A stretch of DNA of 62,490 bases, taken from Endozoicomonas acroporae. Its GTDB lineage: Bacteria; Pseudomonadota; Gammaproteobacteria; Pseudomonadales; Endozoicomonadaceae. The DNA lies in contig NZ_PJPV01000022.1 in assembly GCF_002864045.1 (NCBI RefSeq), positions 1 through 62,490 on the forward strand, read 5' to 3'. Below the pieces are notes generated by a model. It made no database searches. It saw only the letters and a program-made list of their open reading frames with translations, and was not told the origin of the DNA. Made by a program: the position numbers and the translations under genes. This document shows, one piece after another, positions 53,301 to 62,490 of the stretch. The stretch's first letter is position 1. Every line of letters begins with the position of its first letter.

Positions 53301-56300
53301 AATGGCCAATGAGTTCACCGAGGATGCTGCAGACAGAGTCCTTAACCGGCTATCTCAAAACGCAGGTGAGAACGTCGGGGAGAAAGTTGGAGAAGAAGCT
53401 GGGGAGAAAGCTGGGGAGAAAGCCGGAGAAAAAGCTGGGGAGAAAGCCGGAGAAAAAGCTGGGAAAAAAGCCGTTGAAGAGGTTGAAAGGAAAGCTGGCA
53501 GGAAAGCAGGAAGGCAGGCCGCCAGATGCACACGGTCGGTTGGCGGCTGTAACCAGGTAGAAGACGGCGAAGGTGAAGGTGGTGAAGCTGGCGGAGAAGC
53601 AGCAGGTGAAGGCGGTGCTGCTGGAGCAGGAGAGGCTGGTGCTGGAGCTGCGGCTGGAGCTGGAGCTGCTGCGGGAGCGGGTGCTGGAGTCGGTGCTGCT
53701 GGAGTCGGCGCTGGCGGTGCGGCAAGTGCCGGTGGCGGGGCAGCCGCTGGTGGGGCAGCCGCTGGTGGTGGTGTTATCATAGTAAAGAAAGTAGGCAAAA
53801 CATTAGGGAAGTTGTTCAAGGACATAGAAGACGCTATCGACAAAAACAAAAAACATCATAAAGAACACTCTGAAAAGCACACTTCCCGGGGCTCGGCAGC
53901 AAAACCAAACCAGCCACCAGCAAAACAGGCAATCGTTGCAGGGCACACCACGCTAGAGCCAACAACCAAATCAGCGACGTCATCAACCTCCGGAAACAGC
54001 AACAATAAAAAGGCAGATATTGCTACTGTTGCAGAAGATACAACCAGTACTGACCAATCAAAAGAGACATCAACTACTGAAACCACCACAACAGTAGACG
54101 CCTCTGGTAGATCCGACAGCACAACGGCATCTCCAACCTCAACAACTATCTCAACCGCTGCACAGACCAGGCAATCTAGCCAGACGACAACATCAAACCC
54201 CGACACTGCCAAGCAGACAGTTATTTCTGGTTCCAGAGATAGCTCAGCCGCTTCTCCATCATTGACGTCGGCATCAACAGGCACGGCTGCCGAACAGGCA
54301 ACAACACAACAATCAGTCACTCAGGAAAAAGCCCAATCAACGTCTGATAGCCCGGGACTACAAGAAACTTCCGTTATTCCGGATAGCACAACGACGGCTT
54401 CATCGCTGACAGAAACCTCAACACCTGCAGAAACAAGACAATCAGTAACATCGCCAACAACAGACACTACAACTCAGACGACAAAAGCTACACATCAAAA
54501 AACGACAAACCAAGAAAAAGCAACATCAACATCTGAAACCACCACAGCAGAAGGCACCTCTGGTAGAGCTGACAGCACAACGGTGTCTCCAACCTCAACA
54601 ACCATCTCAACTGCCGTACAGACCAGGCAATCGAGCCAGACGAAAGCACCAACCCCCGACACCACCAGGCAGACAGTGACTTCTGGTTCCAGAGATAGCT
54701 CAGCTGTTTCTACGTCACTGACCACTGCACCAAAAAAATCAACAGGCACGGCTACCGAACAGGTAACAACACAACAGTCGGCAACTGCTTCCGACAGCAC
54801 CCCACAAGAAAAGACTTCCGGTATCTCCGATCACACAAACTCAACCGAAAACACAACGGACACTGCAACAACAACTGCAACAACAAATGCTTCGCCTGCG
54901 CCACAGCCAGAATCGGATAACAACCGGGAGCTGCCGGGAGTCATCAAACCCTTCACAAACATAATCAAAAAGATCCATTTACGATTCAATAAAGACATGG
55001 CCAAAACCTATGCCGATACACGCAACAAGGTCCGCCGGGCACCAACAACGCTGGGGCAACCATTAGACAGTTGGCAAAAAGAGATTCTTCTGGGGGACTC
55101 TCTGAACCAACTGAATCAACAATTCAGCACCAATTTCCTGAATATTTATAAAAATGCTCACCGGTTTATGAAGTCCCTGGGCTCAGCTGCGACCAGTGAC
55201 AATGACCATCGTACTGCCCAATCCTTAATCACCGCCAGGGTAATGTCCGAGTTCCAGACAATGTATGCCACGTTCAGCGATATACGCCTGCAAATGCTGT
55301 CAGACCTGGGCTACACCAACCAACAACCGCTGGACTGTGCCACCATCCTACGACTATCGTCTGGTGTCTATTCCCCTCCGGCAGTAGTCTCGCGGAATAC
55401 AGCTCATCTGCTCAAGGCCATCGAGCAGCAACCACAGCCAGCCAAACCCGACGGCTTTGATCGTTTTATGGCCGACCTGGGCCAGTCCCTGCGTGGGACA
55501 ACTGGCCAGAAACGGCAGTCGGCATCAGCAGCCTCCCAGCCGCCGGGGAATACTGGGCCAGTGGAACAACAGCCTGGTGACCGATTCAACAGTGATATCC
55601 TTGCCCGGCAAAAAAGGCCCCACAACCATCAGTTATTAACCAGTATCTTGCAACGGGAGCAAACCCTGTTTCTTGAGAGTATCCAGCAGCAGCCCAATAT
55701 AAACCCTGTCAGGAAACTGGAGAGTTGCACCACACCAACTCACCAAACCCGGGGCATGGCCAGTGTCCAGCCTGACCCGGGCCAATCCAGCGGCCATCCG
55801 GTTCCAATTTCCGGCAAGGTCAGTACTCCATCGGCCATAGCGAGTAAACCCGGCACCGATAGCCATACCGCCAAAAACGCTATAACACCGGCAAACTATC
55901 CGGTTACCGATAACCTGATGCTGGCCAACTTGCTGACCGCCAAAATCAGTGATCGCCCCATACACCTTAGCCACACCACGGCTCCACAAACCACGGACAA
56001 GCACACCTCCCCGCTTGACCAGTCACCGGGCATGAGGCTACTGACTGACAGCCAGGCCCTGGCCGGACAACTGCGGGCAGAACTGTCGGCCCTGGCCAAC
56101 GAACTGACCACCCCGGATCAAAATGTCAGTACACAGTGGAACCAGGACGATCTGATTAATCTGGCCATTGTCCAGACCCTGCCAGAAGCATCCGTTGCCA
56201 AGGTGATGGAAACCTACCTGTCAAACGTTCTCACCTCTACGACAGTGGGCATACAACACCAGCAGCCTGACCATATTTTCCGGGCCGATGGCTCCCTGCG

Positions 56301-57168
56301 CGGCACCAGCCAGGCCTCCGGCACGCCAATTTTCCATGACCCGTCAACGGGTCAGACCATTGACCATGGTGCAACCGGGCAACTGGCGAGAATTATGTTA
56401 CAGGCGATGGCCAAAAGCCGACTATCTAAAGAGACAATTAACGACGATATACCACAACACCTGTCCAACAAGATTATTGACCAGGCGGCACAACTGCACA
56501 ATCGCCAGCCTCAGGGATTTGTCACTCGACTGGGCCAATGGCTCGGGCTGGAGCAGGCGTCATCGGCAGGCACCCGGGACTCACTGGCTAAACGCTTTGA
56601 ACAACGACTGACGTCCAGCCAGAGTGCCGACTTCACACCGCCCACCGACCTGCCACTGGTCAATGGCCTGGTCTCCGGTCGTTACCATAAGACCCAGTCC
56701 CGCTTTATGGATCTGGCACCGGCAGAGGCCATCAACCGGATAAAGACAGCGGCACTGATCCAGCGTCAGGGCATTGAGCCCCATCCGGATGATGCCGAGC
56801 GCCTCAATCAGCTGGTGGTAACACTGCTGCCGGTGCGCACCAGTGCCAGTGACCGGGCCCGCCTGATCAACACAGAGGGTAACGCGCTGCCACGACCAGT
56901 CAGACTGCACCAGTTCAACCGGCAACGCATCACCGAAATTCTCAACAGTTACGCAGCCATCAAGTCGCTGGTCAGCAGGGAATTCCAACAAGTATTCGGC
57001 GACCAGATCAACGACGCCCAGTTGCAGGAGGAAGTGATCGCCCAGCTAGCAAGGACCAGTTTGCAGGAACTCAAGGGCAAAACAACCGGTCAGTGGCAAC
57101 AGGCAGTGACAAGGCAAATGAACAGGGAATTTGCCGACTTTCGTAGCGACCCGGCTGAAGCCAGCTGA
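50356..57168 (+). CDS. 2270-aa giant protein with mucin-like region, family unknown
   Basis: No known family and no signal peptide. Order: basic N-terminus with coiled helix (1-75); Thr/Pro-rich linker (about 110-200); conserved helical region (about 200-870); glycine-zipper hydrophobic segment GGIIGGGIGGFAGEVGLALL (about 951-970) followed by a CPEC pair; AGEK four-residue repeats (about 1010-1040); Gly/Ala-rich tract (about 1070-1140); Lys-rich helix; mucin-like Ser/Thr repeats (about 1195-1515) containing a ~152-residue macro-repeat marked by SGSRDSSA; and a long conserved C-terminal region (about 1525-2270). The paralogue follows 66 bp downstream. Confidence 0.85.
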   Translation: MNNQIAPTTFTYQNAYTAATIHSDISEQSTKKKFLSYRTNTESDVQKLINKNQAETKVLEGKIKNIQKKLTECLQHRTNDTLFIKPPPVPGLNTGQNNSNNSDTNSIANKPLRLISEEYITTDVNPETTELTPVATTASTTPLPNLSAADHTAHTTSSIPPHTTANDSSATAITTQPGNTTRATNATSALIPTTALPPLKELVSGSVNITLMASLRDKLVDYYQQQQKSRLMGENYGGNITGIAQQPDTMTGIDQQPDTIIGKRPDDPLPHIRYSQRPHPMIDLSELISGIEARVEMYELFNLVLMVSSFTEAIKKSFPAVVRVYDNELKQLTDEINNYVLNHNQSDTKRKRTRRTLARELTEALLEALIKFEKAPMTNEMKVFFKGFEETRNAFAKALYDGDTITDDPEFSEMFEWMKNKITIMKGLKNYNDEIEQAIANSNYYRVGQITFSVNLLHHKVQSTLNNYASENPYFDLLQKIRRLEFNNVHALQSLTDKAAASVPLKELILEALAQDALDLAFNSQKEKGFCAGDVMATAIAGRYGMFTNSLVSLAKSILFGFDYSRLPIQIRMILQDALYYGNDEILYNHPESVGLDSKSIYIKQMIDAAVRVGDDLELLIESISHGYNSISRLIDKLLDQIPVDSLGTEWVQFAVSPVDSPVYGHICYFAFSKSNNLFRLTVQDIITGVTTVTGTTLEQLKTAIPNALEQFALQYNIPLHPGPHTAPVPGRGFAHLTNSLLDPLENMELIRDSALTVKDIMTLPPSELKALDKERINALTTKYLDTVKNDATRKLLNINLKSLSQSESADLAKFAQMPMVYLMREVLTFITHPNPVEHYGSSIFNDIRLMNAHAVTTLHNIAKHLTSAPKKTADADAQSVPQGAAQATTDLATSTAGELVKLAIERDLSLLVPEPVAGAVGAQAGAAQPGGAHGTPESQGSSGVSGNTLGGIIGGGIGGFAGEVGLALLAFKARCPECLSEMANEFTEDAADRVLNRLSQNAGENVGEKVGEEAGEKAGEKAGEKAGEKAGEKAGKKAVEEVERKAGRKAGRQAARCTRSVGGCNQVEDGEGEGGEAGGEAAGEGGAAGAGEAGAGAAAGAGAAAGAGAGVGAAGVGAGGAASAGGGAAAGGAAAGGGVIIVKKVGKTLGKLFKDIEDAIDKNKKHHKEHSEKHTSRGSAAKPNQPPAKQAIVAGHTTLEPTTKSATSSTSGNSNNKKADIATVAEDTTSTDQSKETSTTETTTTVDASGRSDSTTASPTSTTISTAAQTRQSSQTTTSNPDTAKQTVISGSRDSSAASPSLTSASTGTAAEQATTQQSVTQEKAQSTSDSPGLQETSVIPDSTTTASSLTETSTPAETRQSVTSPTTDTTTQTTKATHQKTTNQEKATSTSETTTAEGTSGRADSTTVSPTSTTISTAVQTRQSSQTKAPTPDTTRQTVTSGSRDSSAVSTSLTTAPKKSTGTATEQVTTQQSATASDSTPQEKTSGISDHTNSTENTTDTATTTATTNASPAPQPESDNNRELPGVIKPFTNIIKKIHLRFNKDMAKTYADTRNKVRRAPTTLGQPLDSWQKEILLGDSLNQLNQQFSTNFLNIYKNAHRFMKSLGSAATSDNDHRTAQSLITARVMSEFQTMYATFSDIRLQMLSDLGYTNQQPLDCATILRLSSGVYSPPAVVSRNTAHLLKAIEQQPQPAKPDGFDRFMADLGQSLRGTTGQKRQSASAASQPPGNTGPVEQQPGDRFNSDILARQKRPHNHQLLTSILQREQTLFLESIQQQPNINPVRKLESCTTPTHQTRGMASVQPDPGQSSGHPVPISGKVSTPSAIASKPGTDSHTAKNAITPANYPVTDNLMLANLLTAKISDRPIHLSHTTAPQTTDKHTSPLDQSPGMRLLTDSQALAGQLRAELSALANELTTPDQNVSTQWNQDDLINLAIVQTLPEASVAKVMETYLSNVLTSTTVGIQHQQPDHIFRADGSLRGTSQASGTPIFHDPSTGQTIDHGATGQLARIMLQAMAKSRLSKETINDDIPQHLSNKIIDQAAQLHNRQPQGFVTRLGQWLGLEQASSAGTRDSLAKRFEQRLTSSQSADFTPPTDLPLVNGLVSGRYHKTQSRFMDLAPAEAINRIKTAALIQRQGIEPHPDDAERLNQLVVTLLPVRTSASDRARLINTEGNALPRPVRLHQFNRQRITEILNSYAAIKSLVSREFQQVFGDQINDAQLQEEVIAQLARTSLQELKGKTTGQWQQAVTRQMNREFADFRSDPAEAS

Positions 57169-57234
57169 AAAATCAGTTATTCAATCAATTCCAAGACTAA
57201 CCACTTTAATTGACCAGGACACAGGTTACAGGTA

Positions 57235-60200
57235 ATGAGCAACCAGATAGCACCCACGACAGCCACTTATCAGAATTCATATACTGCCAGGACCGTTCAA
57301 AACGATTTATCCGAACAACCAACCAAAAGACAATTTCTGTCTTATCGAACAAATGCCGAGTCAGATGTCCAGAAACTGATTAATAAAAACCAGGCAGAAA
57401 CCAAGGTTCTGGAAGGCAAGATAGAAAAAATGCAAAAGAAATTAACTGAATGCCTCCAGCATCGCCCTGATGATACACTTTTTATTAAGCCACCCTCTGT
57501 ACCTGATCAGAACACTGTTCAGAACAACGGCAATAGCTCTGACACACATTCCATTGCCAACAAACCACTCACTAAATTATCCGAAGAATACACAACCACC
57601 GACGTCAGCCCGGAAGCCACAGGACTATCGCCTGTCTCTACCACTGGCAGCACTGTCTCATTACCCAACTTATCAGCTGCTGACCATGCAGCCCCTACCC
57701 GTGCCTTCACGCCATCAATACCCACACACACAACCGCTAACGACAGTGCAGCAACGGCAATAATAACCGAATCGGGAAACACCACCCAGGCGACCAATGG
57801 AACAAGTACAATTATCCCGACTACTGGCCTCCCACCACTGAAGCAATTGGTTTCCGGTAGTGTGGAAATGACGTTAATGGCGTCACTGAGAGACAGGCTG
57901 GAGGACTATCAACAACAGCAAAAAAAAAGGCTCTTGACAACGGCCGAAAATAACGGGGGAAATATCACCGGGATAGCTCAGCAACCCGATACCATGGCCG
58001 GGATCGCTCAGCAGCCCGATACCATCATCGGTCAACGTCCGGATGATCCATTGCCGCACATCCGTTACAGTCAGCGGCCACACCCAATGATTGACTTGTT
58101 CGAGTTAATATCAGGTATTGAAGCAAGGGTGGAAATGTATGAACTATTCAATCTGGTATTAATTGTTTCTTCCTTCGCTGAGGCTATTAAAAAATCCTTC
58201 CCGAAAGTTGCCACGGTTTATGACAATGAACTGAAACAGCTCACTGATCAAATAAAGAATTACATCCTGAACCTCGACCAGGGTGACACAAAAAGAAGAA
58301 CCAGAAGAACCATTCTACCAGAAATGACTGATTTTCTGCTCAAAGCGCTGATTAAATTTGAGAAAGCGCCAATGGCTACCGAAATGAAAGTATTCTACAA
58401 AGGGTTCGAAGAACGGCGCAGTGCCTTCGCCAAAGCCCTGTATAATGGCAATAACATCACTAATGACCCTGAATTTAAAGAGATGTTTGAATGGATGAAA
58501 AGCAAACGCACAATTTTGAAAGGTCTGCAGAAGTACAACGCCGAAATTGAACAGGCCATCGCTAACAGCGATTATTACCGAGTTGGCCAAATTGCCTTCA
58601 GTGTTAATTCCATTCATAACAAAGTTCAGTTTACCCCAGATAACTACGCATCAGAAGACCCTTACCTTGACCTTTTACAGGAGGTCAGGGATTTAAACAA
58701 TCACATTCATGGCTTGCAATCGCTGTTCGATAAGGCAGCTGCCTCAGTCCCTCTACAAAATATCATTGTACGAACATTTGCCCAGGATGCCTTGAAGATG
58801 GCATTCAAGTCAAAACTGGGAAAAGGAATGTGTGCCGGGGATCTAATGGCCACAGCCATTGCCGGTCGTTATGGGATGTTCACCAATTCATTGGTGAGTC
58901 TGGCAGAGTCAATATTATTTGGTTATGACTACAGTCGATTCCCGATCCAGATCAGAATGATCTTGCAGGATGCATTATATTACGGTGACAAAAATTTACC
59001 CTATAACCATCCCGATTCAGTGGGCCTGGATGCTGAAAGCATATATATCAAACAGATGATCGACAAAGCAGTTCATGTGGGGGAAGATCTATTGGTACTG
59101 ATTCAAGACATACAGCACCGTTTCAATTCAATTAGTAGTCTGATCGATAAAATGTTAGACCAGATTCCTGTTGACAGCCTTGGTACTGAATGGGTCCAGT
59201 TTGCGATTAAACCTGCTAGTTCTCACATCTGTTACTTTGCTTTCAGCAAAAGCAACAATCTCTTCAGGCTCACTGTTCAAGATAATAATACCGGTGTCAC
59301 GACGGTTACCGGTACAACTCTGGAGCAGCTAAAAACTGCCATACCAAATGCGCTAAGGCAATTTGCTCTTGAATACAGAATACCGCTGCGCCCCGGACCT
59401 CAGACTGCCCCCCTTCCCCATACAGGTTTCTGTCGTCTTACCAACTCTTTGCTGGATCCGCTGGAAAACATGGAACTGATCAAGGATTCAACACTAACCG
59501 TTAAAGATATCCTGACCCAAAACCGCCTCCGACTCAAAACACTTGAGCAGGAAAGAACCGTAGCCCTGACTAATAAATACCTTGACACACTCAAAAATGA
59601 TGCCAACCGGAAGCTTCTGAGAATCAACCTGAAATCCCTGTCACAATCAGAGTCAGCAGATCTGGCAAAGTTTGCGCAAATGCCCATGGTGTATCTGATG
59701 CGGGAAGTCCTTGCATTTATCACGCATCCGAATCCTGTTGAATACTACGGTAACTCAAAATTTAACGACATCAGGCTGATGAATGCCCACGCTATCACAA
59801 CACTGCATAACATTGCCGAACACCAGGCCCCACCCCCGAAAAAAACCGCTGATGCCGATGCCCAATCAGAGCCACAGGGTGCAGCATCGGCAACCACTGA
59901 CCTGGCCACCAGCACTGCCGGCGAGCTGGTCAAGCTGGCTATCGAAAGAGACTTCCGCCTGCTTGACCCAGAGCCGGTCGCAGGTGCCGTTGCAGCACAA
60001 CCCGGCGGGGCCCATGCCGCGCCCAAAGGCGAGGACAGCAGCGATAAATCCAAAAGCAAGGACAGCAGCGATAAATCCAAAAGCCAGGGCAGCAGTGGTG
60101 CATCCAAAAGTATTGGTGGGATAATCGGTGGCGGGATCGGCGGCTTTGCCGGAGAGGTTGGCCTGGCATTGTTAGCATTCAAGGCCCGCTGCCCCGAGTG

Positions 60201-62490
60201 CCTGTCAGAAATGGCCAATGAGTTCACCGAGGATGCTGCAGACAGAGTCCTTAACCGGCTATCTCAAAACGCAGGTGAGAACGTCGGGGAGAAAGTTGGA
60301 GAAGAAGCTGGGGAGAAAGCTGGAGAAGAAGCGGGGGAGAAAGCCGGAGAAAAAGCCGGGAAAAAAAGCCTTGAAGAGGCTGGAAAGAAAGCTGGAAAGG
60401 AAGCTGCAAAGAAAGTAGCAAGAAAGGCCGTTACATGCAGACGGTCGGTTGGAAGCTGTAACCAGGGAGAAGGCGACGGTGAAGGTGAAGGTGAAGGTGG
60501 CGGTGGCGGTGGCGGTGGAACAAGCGTTGGAACAGGCGTTGGAACAGGCGTTGGAACAGGCGTTGGAACAGGCGGCACTGGAGTAGGCGTTGGAACAGGC
60601 GTTGGAACAGGCGCTGGTGTTCTCGTGTCAAAGCAATTAGGCAAAACATTAGGAAAGTTGATCAAGGACATTAAAGACGCTATTAACAAACACAAAAAAA
60701 ATCAAAAAAAACAGCCTGAAAAGCAAACCTCCCGAGGCTCAGCAGCAAAACCAAACCAGCCACCAGCAAAACAGGCAATCGTTGCAGAACACTCCACGCT
60801 ACAGCCAACTGCTAAACCAGCGACGTCATCAACCTCCGAGAACAGCAAAAAAATAAATGCAGGTATTGCCACTGTTCCAGATGGTACAACCAGCGCTGAC
60901 CGACCAACAGAGGCATCAACTACTGTAATAAACAGAGAGTCATCATCTGAAACCACTACCACAGCAGAAGGCAACTCTGGTATATCTGACAGCACAACGG
61001 CGCTTCCGACCTCCTCAATCGGAGCACAGACCCGGCACTCAAGCCAGACTGCCAGACCAACCCTCGAAACCACCACTCAGACAGTTACTTCCGGCTCCAG
61101 AGATAGCTCAGCTGCTTCTCAATCATTGACGCCTGCATCAACAGGCACGGCGGCCCAAGAGACAACAACGCAACAATCAGCAACTCAACAAACAACACAA
61201 TCAACGTCTGACAGTACAGGACTACAAGGAACTTCCGGTATTTCGGATAGCGCAACTGCTGCTTCACCGCTGACAGAAACCTCAACGCCTACAGGAACTG
61301 GACAATCAGTAACATCGCCAGCAGCCGCTACAACTCAGGCGACAATTGACACAAAAGCAATACATCAATCGACAACCGGACAATTAGCGTCATCAACTTC
61401 TGAAACCACTAAAACAGAAGACAACTCTGGCATATCTGACAGCACAACGGCGCTTCCAACCTCCTCAATCGGAGCACAGACCCGGCAATCAAGCCAAACT
61501 GCCAGACCAACCCTCGACACCACCACGCAGACAGTTACTTCTGGCTCGAGAGATAGCTCAGCTGCTTCTACATCATTGACGCCTGCATCAACAGGCACGG
61601 CTGCCGAACAGGCAACAACACAACAATCAGTCACTCAGGAAAATGCACAATCAACGTCTGATAGCCCGGGATTACAAGGAGCTTCCGGTATTCCGGATAG
61701 TTCAACGGCTGCTTCAACGCTGGCAAAAACCTCAACACCTGCTGAAACAGGACAATCAGTAACACCGTCAGCAACAGGCACTACAACTCAGACGTCAATT
61801 GATAAAAAAGCTACACATCAAACGACAAACCAAGAAATAGCATCATCAACATCTGAAACCGCCACAACAGAAGACGCCTCTGGTAAAACTGACAGCACAA
61901 CGGCGCCTCCAACATCAACAACCATCTCAACCGCTGCACAGGCCAGGCAATCTAACCAAACGAAAGCACCAACACCCGACACTGCCAGGCAGACAGTGAC
62001 TTCTGGTTCCAGAGATAGCTCAGCCGTTTCTCCATTATTGACGTCGGCATCAACAGGCATAGCAGCCGAACTGGCAACAACACAACAATCAGCTACTCAG
62101 GAAAAAGCACAATCAACGTCTGATAGCCCGGGACTACAGGGAACTTCGCGTATTCCGGATAGCACAACGGCTGCTTCAACGCTGACAGAAATCTCAACAC
62201 TTGCAGAAACAAGACAATCAGTAACATCGCCAACAACAGGTACTACAACTCAGACGACAAAAGCTATACATCAAACGACAAACCAGGAAATAGCATCATC
62301 TGAAACCTCCACAACAGAAGGAACCTCCACAACAGAAGGAACCTCCAATAGATCTGACAGCACAACAACACCTCCAACCTCAACGACCATCTCAACCGCT
62401 GCACAGGCCAGGCAATCCAGCCTGACGACAACAACAAACCCCGACACTGCCAAGCAGACAGTTATTTCTGGTTCCAGAGATAGCTCAGCC
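57235..62490 (+). CDS. Tandem paralogue of the giant protein, cut by window edge
   Basis: The frame is open from ATG 57235 to the right edge (1752 codons). The first ~870 residues are closely similar to the preceding protein (MSNQIAPTTATYQNSYTART against MNNQIAPTTFTYQNAYTAAT). The glycine-zipper, CPEC and AGEK/AGEE repeats are conserved. The Gly/Ala tract is replaced by GTGVGTGVGTGVGTG repeats, and a SSDKSKSKDSSDKSKSQ insert occurs before the zipper. The Ser/Thr region is longer, with at least four ~150-residue macro-repeats (SGSRDSSA at about 61091, 61541, 62002, 62466). The leader ACACAGGTTACAGGTAATG matches that of the first gene, so the duplication included the ribosome-binding region. 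Confidence 0.88.
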   Translation, partial: MSNQIAPTTATYQNSYTARTVQNDLSEQPTKRQFLSYRTNAESDVQKLINKNQAETKVLEGKIEKMQKKLTECLQHRPDDTLFIKPPSVPDQNTVQNNGNSSDTHSIANKPLTKLSEEYTTTDVSPEATGLSPVSTTGSTVSLPNLSAADHAAPTRAFTPSIPTHTTANDSAATAIITESGNTTQATNGTSTIIPTTGLPPLKQLVSGSVEMTLMASLRDRLEDYQQQQKKRLLTTAENNGGNITGIAQQPDTMAGIAQQPDTIIGQRPDDPLPHIRYSQRPHPMIDLFELISGIEARVEMYELFNLVLIVSSFAEAIKKSFPKVATVYDNELKQLTDQIKNYILNLDQGDTKRRTRRTILPEMTDFLLKALIKFEKAPMATEMKVFYKGFEERRSAFAKALYNGNNITNDPEFKEMFEWMKSKRTILKGLQKYNAEIEQAIANSDYYRVGQIAFSVNSIHNKVQFTPDNYASEDPYLDLLQEVRDLNNHIHGLQSLFDKAAASVPLQNIIVRTFAQDALKMAFKSKLGKGMCAGDLMATAIAGRYGMFTNSLVSLAESILFGYDYSRFPIQIRMILQDALYYGDKNLPYNHPDSVGLDAESIYIKQMIDKAVHVGEDLLVLIQDIQHRFNSISSLIDKMLDQIPVDSLGTEWVQFAIKPASSHICYFAFSKSNNLFRLTVQDNNTGVTTVTGTTLEQLKTAIPNALRQFALEYRIPLRPGPQTAPLPHTGFCRLTNSLLDPLENMELIKDSTLTVKDILTQNRLRLKTLEQERTVALTNKYLDTLKNDANRKLLRINLKSLSQSESADLAKFAQMPMVYLMREVLAFITHPNPVEYYGNSKFNDIRLMNAHAITTLHNIAEHQAPPPKKTADADAQSEPQGAASATTDLATSTAGELVKLAIERDFRLLDPEPVAGAVAAQPGGAHAAPKGEDSSDKSKSKDSSDKSKSQGSSGASKSIGGIIGGGIGGFAGEVGLALLAFKARCPECLSEMANEFTEDAADRVLNRLSQNAGENVGEKVGEEAGEKAGEEAGEKAGEKAGKKSLEEAGKKAGKEAAKKVARKAVTCRRSVGSCNQGEGDGEGEGEGGGGGGGGTSVGTGVGTGVGTGVGTGGTGVGVGTGVGTGAGVLVSKQLGKTLGKLIKDIKDAINKHKKNQKKQPEKQTSRGSAAKPNQPPAKQAIVAEHSTLQPTAKPATSSTSENSKKINAGIATVPDGTTSADRPTEASTTVINRESSSETTTTAEGNSGISDSTTALPTSSIGAQTRHSSQTARPTLETTTQTVTSGSRDSSAASQSLTPASTGTAAQETTTQQSATQQTTQSTSDSTGLQGTSGISDSATAASPLTETSTPTGTGQSVTSPAAATTQATIDTKAIHQSTTGQLASSTSETTKTEDNSGISDSTTALPTSSIGAQTRQSSQTARPTLDTTTQTVTSGSRDSSAASTSLTPASTGTAAEQATTQQSVTQENAQSTSDSPGLQGASGIPDSSTAASTLAKTSTPAETGQSVTPSATGTTTQTSIDKKATHQTTNQEIASSTSETATTEDASGKTDSTTAPPTSTTISTAAQARQSNQTKAPTPDTARQTVTSGSRDSSAVSPLLTSASTGIAAELATTQQSATQEKAQSTSDSPGLQGTSRIPDSTTAASTLTEISTLAETRQSVTSPTTGTTTQTTKAIHQTTNQEIASSETSTTEGTSTTEGTSNRSDSTTTPPTSTTISTAAQARQSSLTTTTNPDTAKQTVISGSRDSSA

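Noticed and set aside
53355..53849. Pro/Ala-rich minus-strand frames across the Gly/Ala tract
   Set aside because: They are reverse translations of the low-complexity tract of the giant protein; no start signals and no independent ends.

Overview
This window reads as chromosome of a marine gammaproteobacterium. The rluA, rlmA, dbpA, ybiT and flagellar genes are all of gammaproteobacterial type. Large Ser/Thr-rich and acidic repeat proteins, many palindromic repeats and remnant insertion elements suggest a host-associated lineage such as Endozoicomonas (Oceanospirillales). That placement is inference; there is no rRNA or other marker here to prove it.

Layout. (1) 1-840: the N-terminal part of a disordered protein with a nuclear-localisation-like basic cluster, running off the left edge, then two transposase fragments. 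(2) 867-19545: a flagellar cluster. flgA-flgN point left. flgB-C-D-E-F-G-H-I-J-K-L, flagellin, fliD, fliS, fliK, fliL, motA and motB point right. This is the gene order of lateral (laf) flagellar systems, but flgM and the sigma-28 gene fliA/lafS are not where expected. Six palindromic elements of three families sit in this run, one of them in frame inside fliK. (3) 19649-22805: rluA, a small HTH gene with a possible antisense RNA in its leader, and ybiT. (4) 22878-27300: a mobile-element graveyard. It holds a broken serine recombinase, a protein of Arg/Glu-rich repeats, an IS200/IS605-type tnpB element, an ORF-less group II intron of 806 nt with a matching EBS1-IBS1 pair, and a fragment duplicated from rlmA. 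(5) 27301-35890: a galactoside island (TetR regulator, GH36 alpha-galactosidase, GPH-type symporter, GH2 beta-galactosidase, outer-membrane porin) behind one promoter with two copies of a palindromic site. (6) 35974-43791: a lipase-like hydrolase, a GT-B-like protein, rlmA, a GNAT acetyltransferase, a DASS anion transporter and dbpA. (7) 44094-62490: four unusual large proteins without signal peptides. A 336-aa protein and a convergent 1412-aa acidic repeat protein share a domain. A 2270-aa protein is followed by a tandem paralogue (at least 1752 aa) that runs off the right edge.

How the parts work together. The flagellar genes give rod, hook, hook-filament junction, filament, cap, export chaperones and stator; the export gate and C-ring genes must lie elsewhere. 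The galactoside genes form a complete route: porin across the outer membrane, symporter across the inner membrane, then hydrolysis of alpha- and beta-galactosides in the cytoplasm. The right-hand 18 kb is the least described part. Its paralogous giant proteins combine a conserved N-terminal domain, a glycine-zipper hydrophobic segment, AGEK-type repeats, a mucin-like Ser/Thr region and a conserved C-terminal region. I recognise no family for them; secreted or host-directed roles are inference only.
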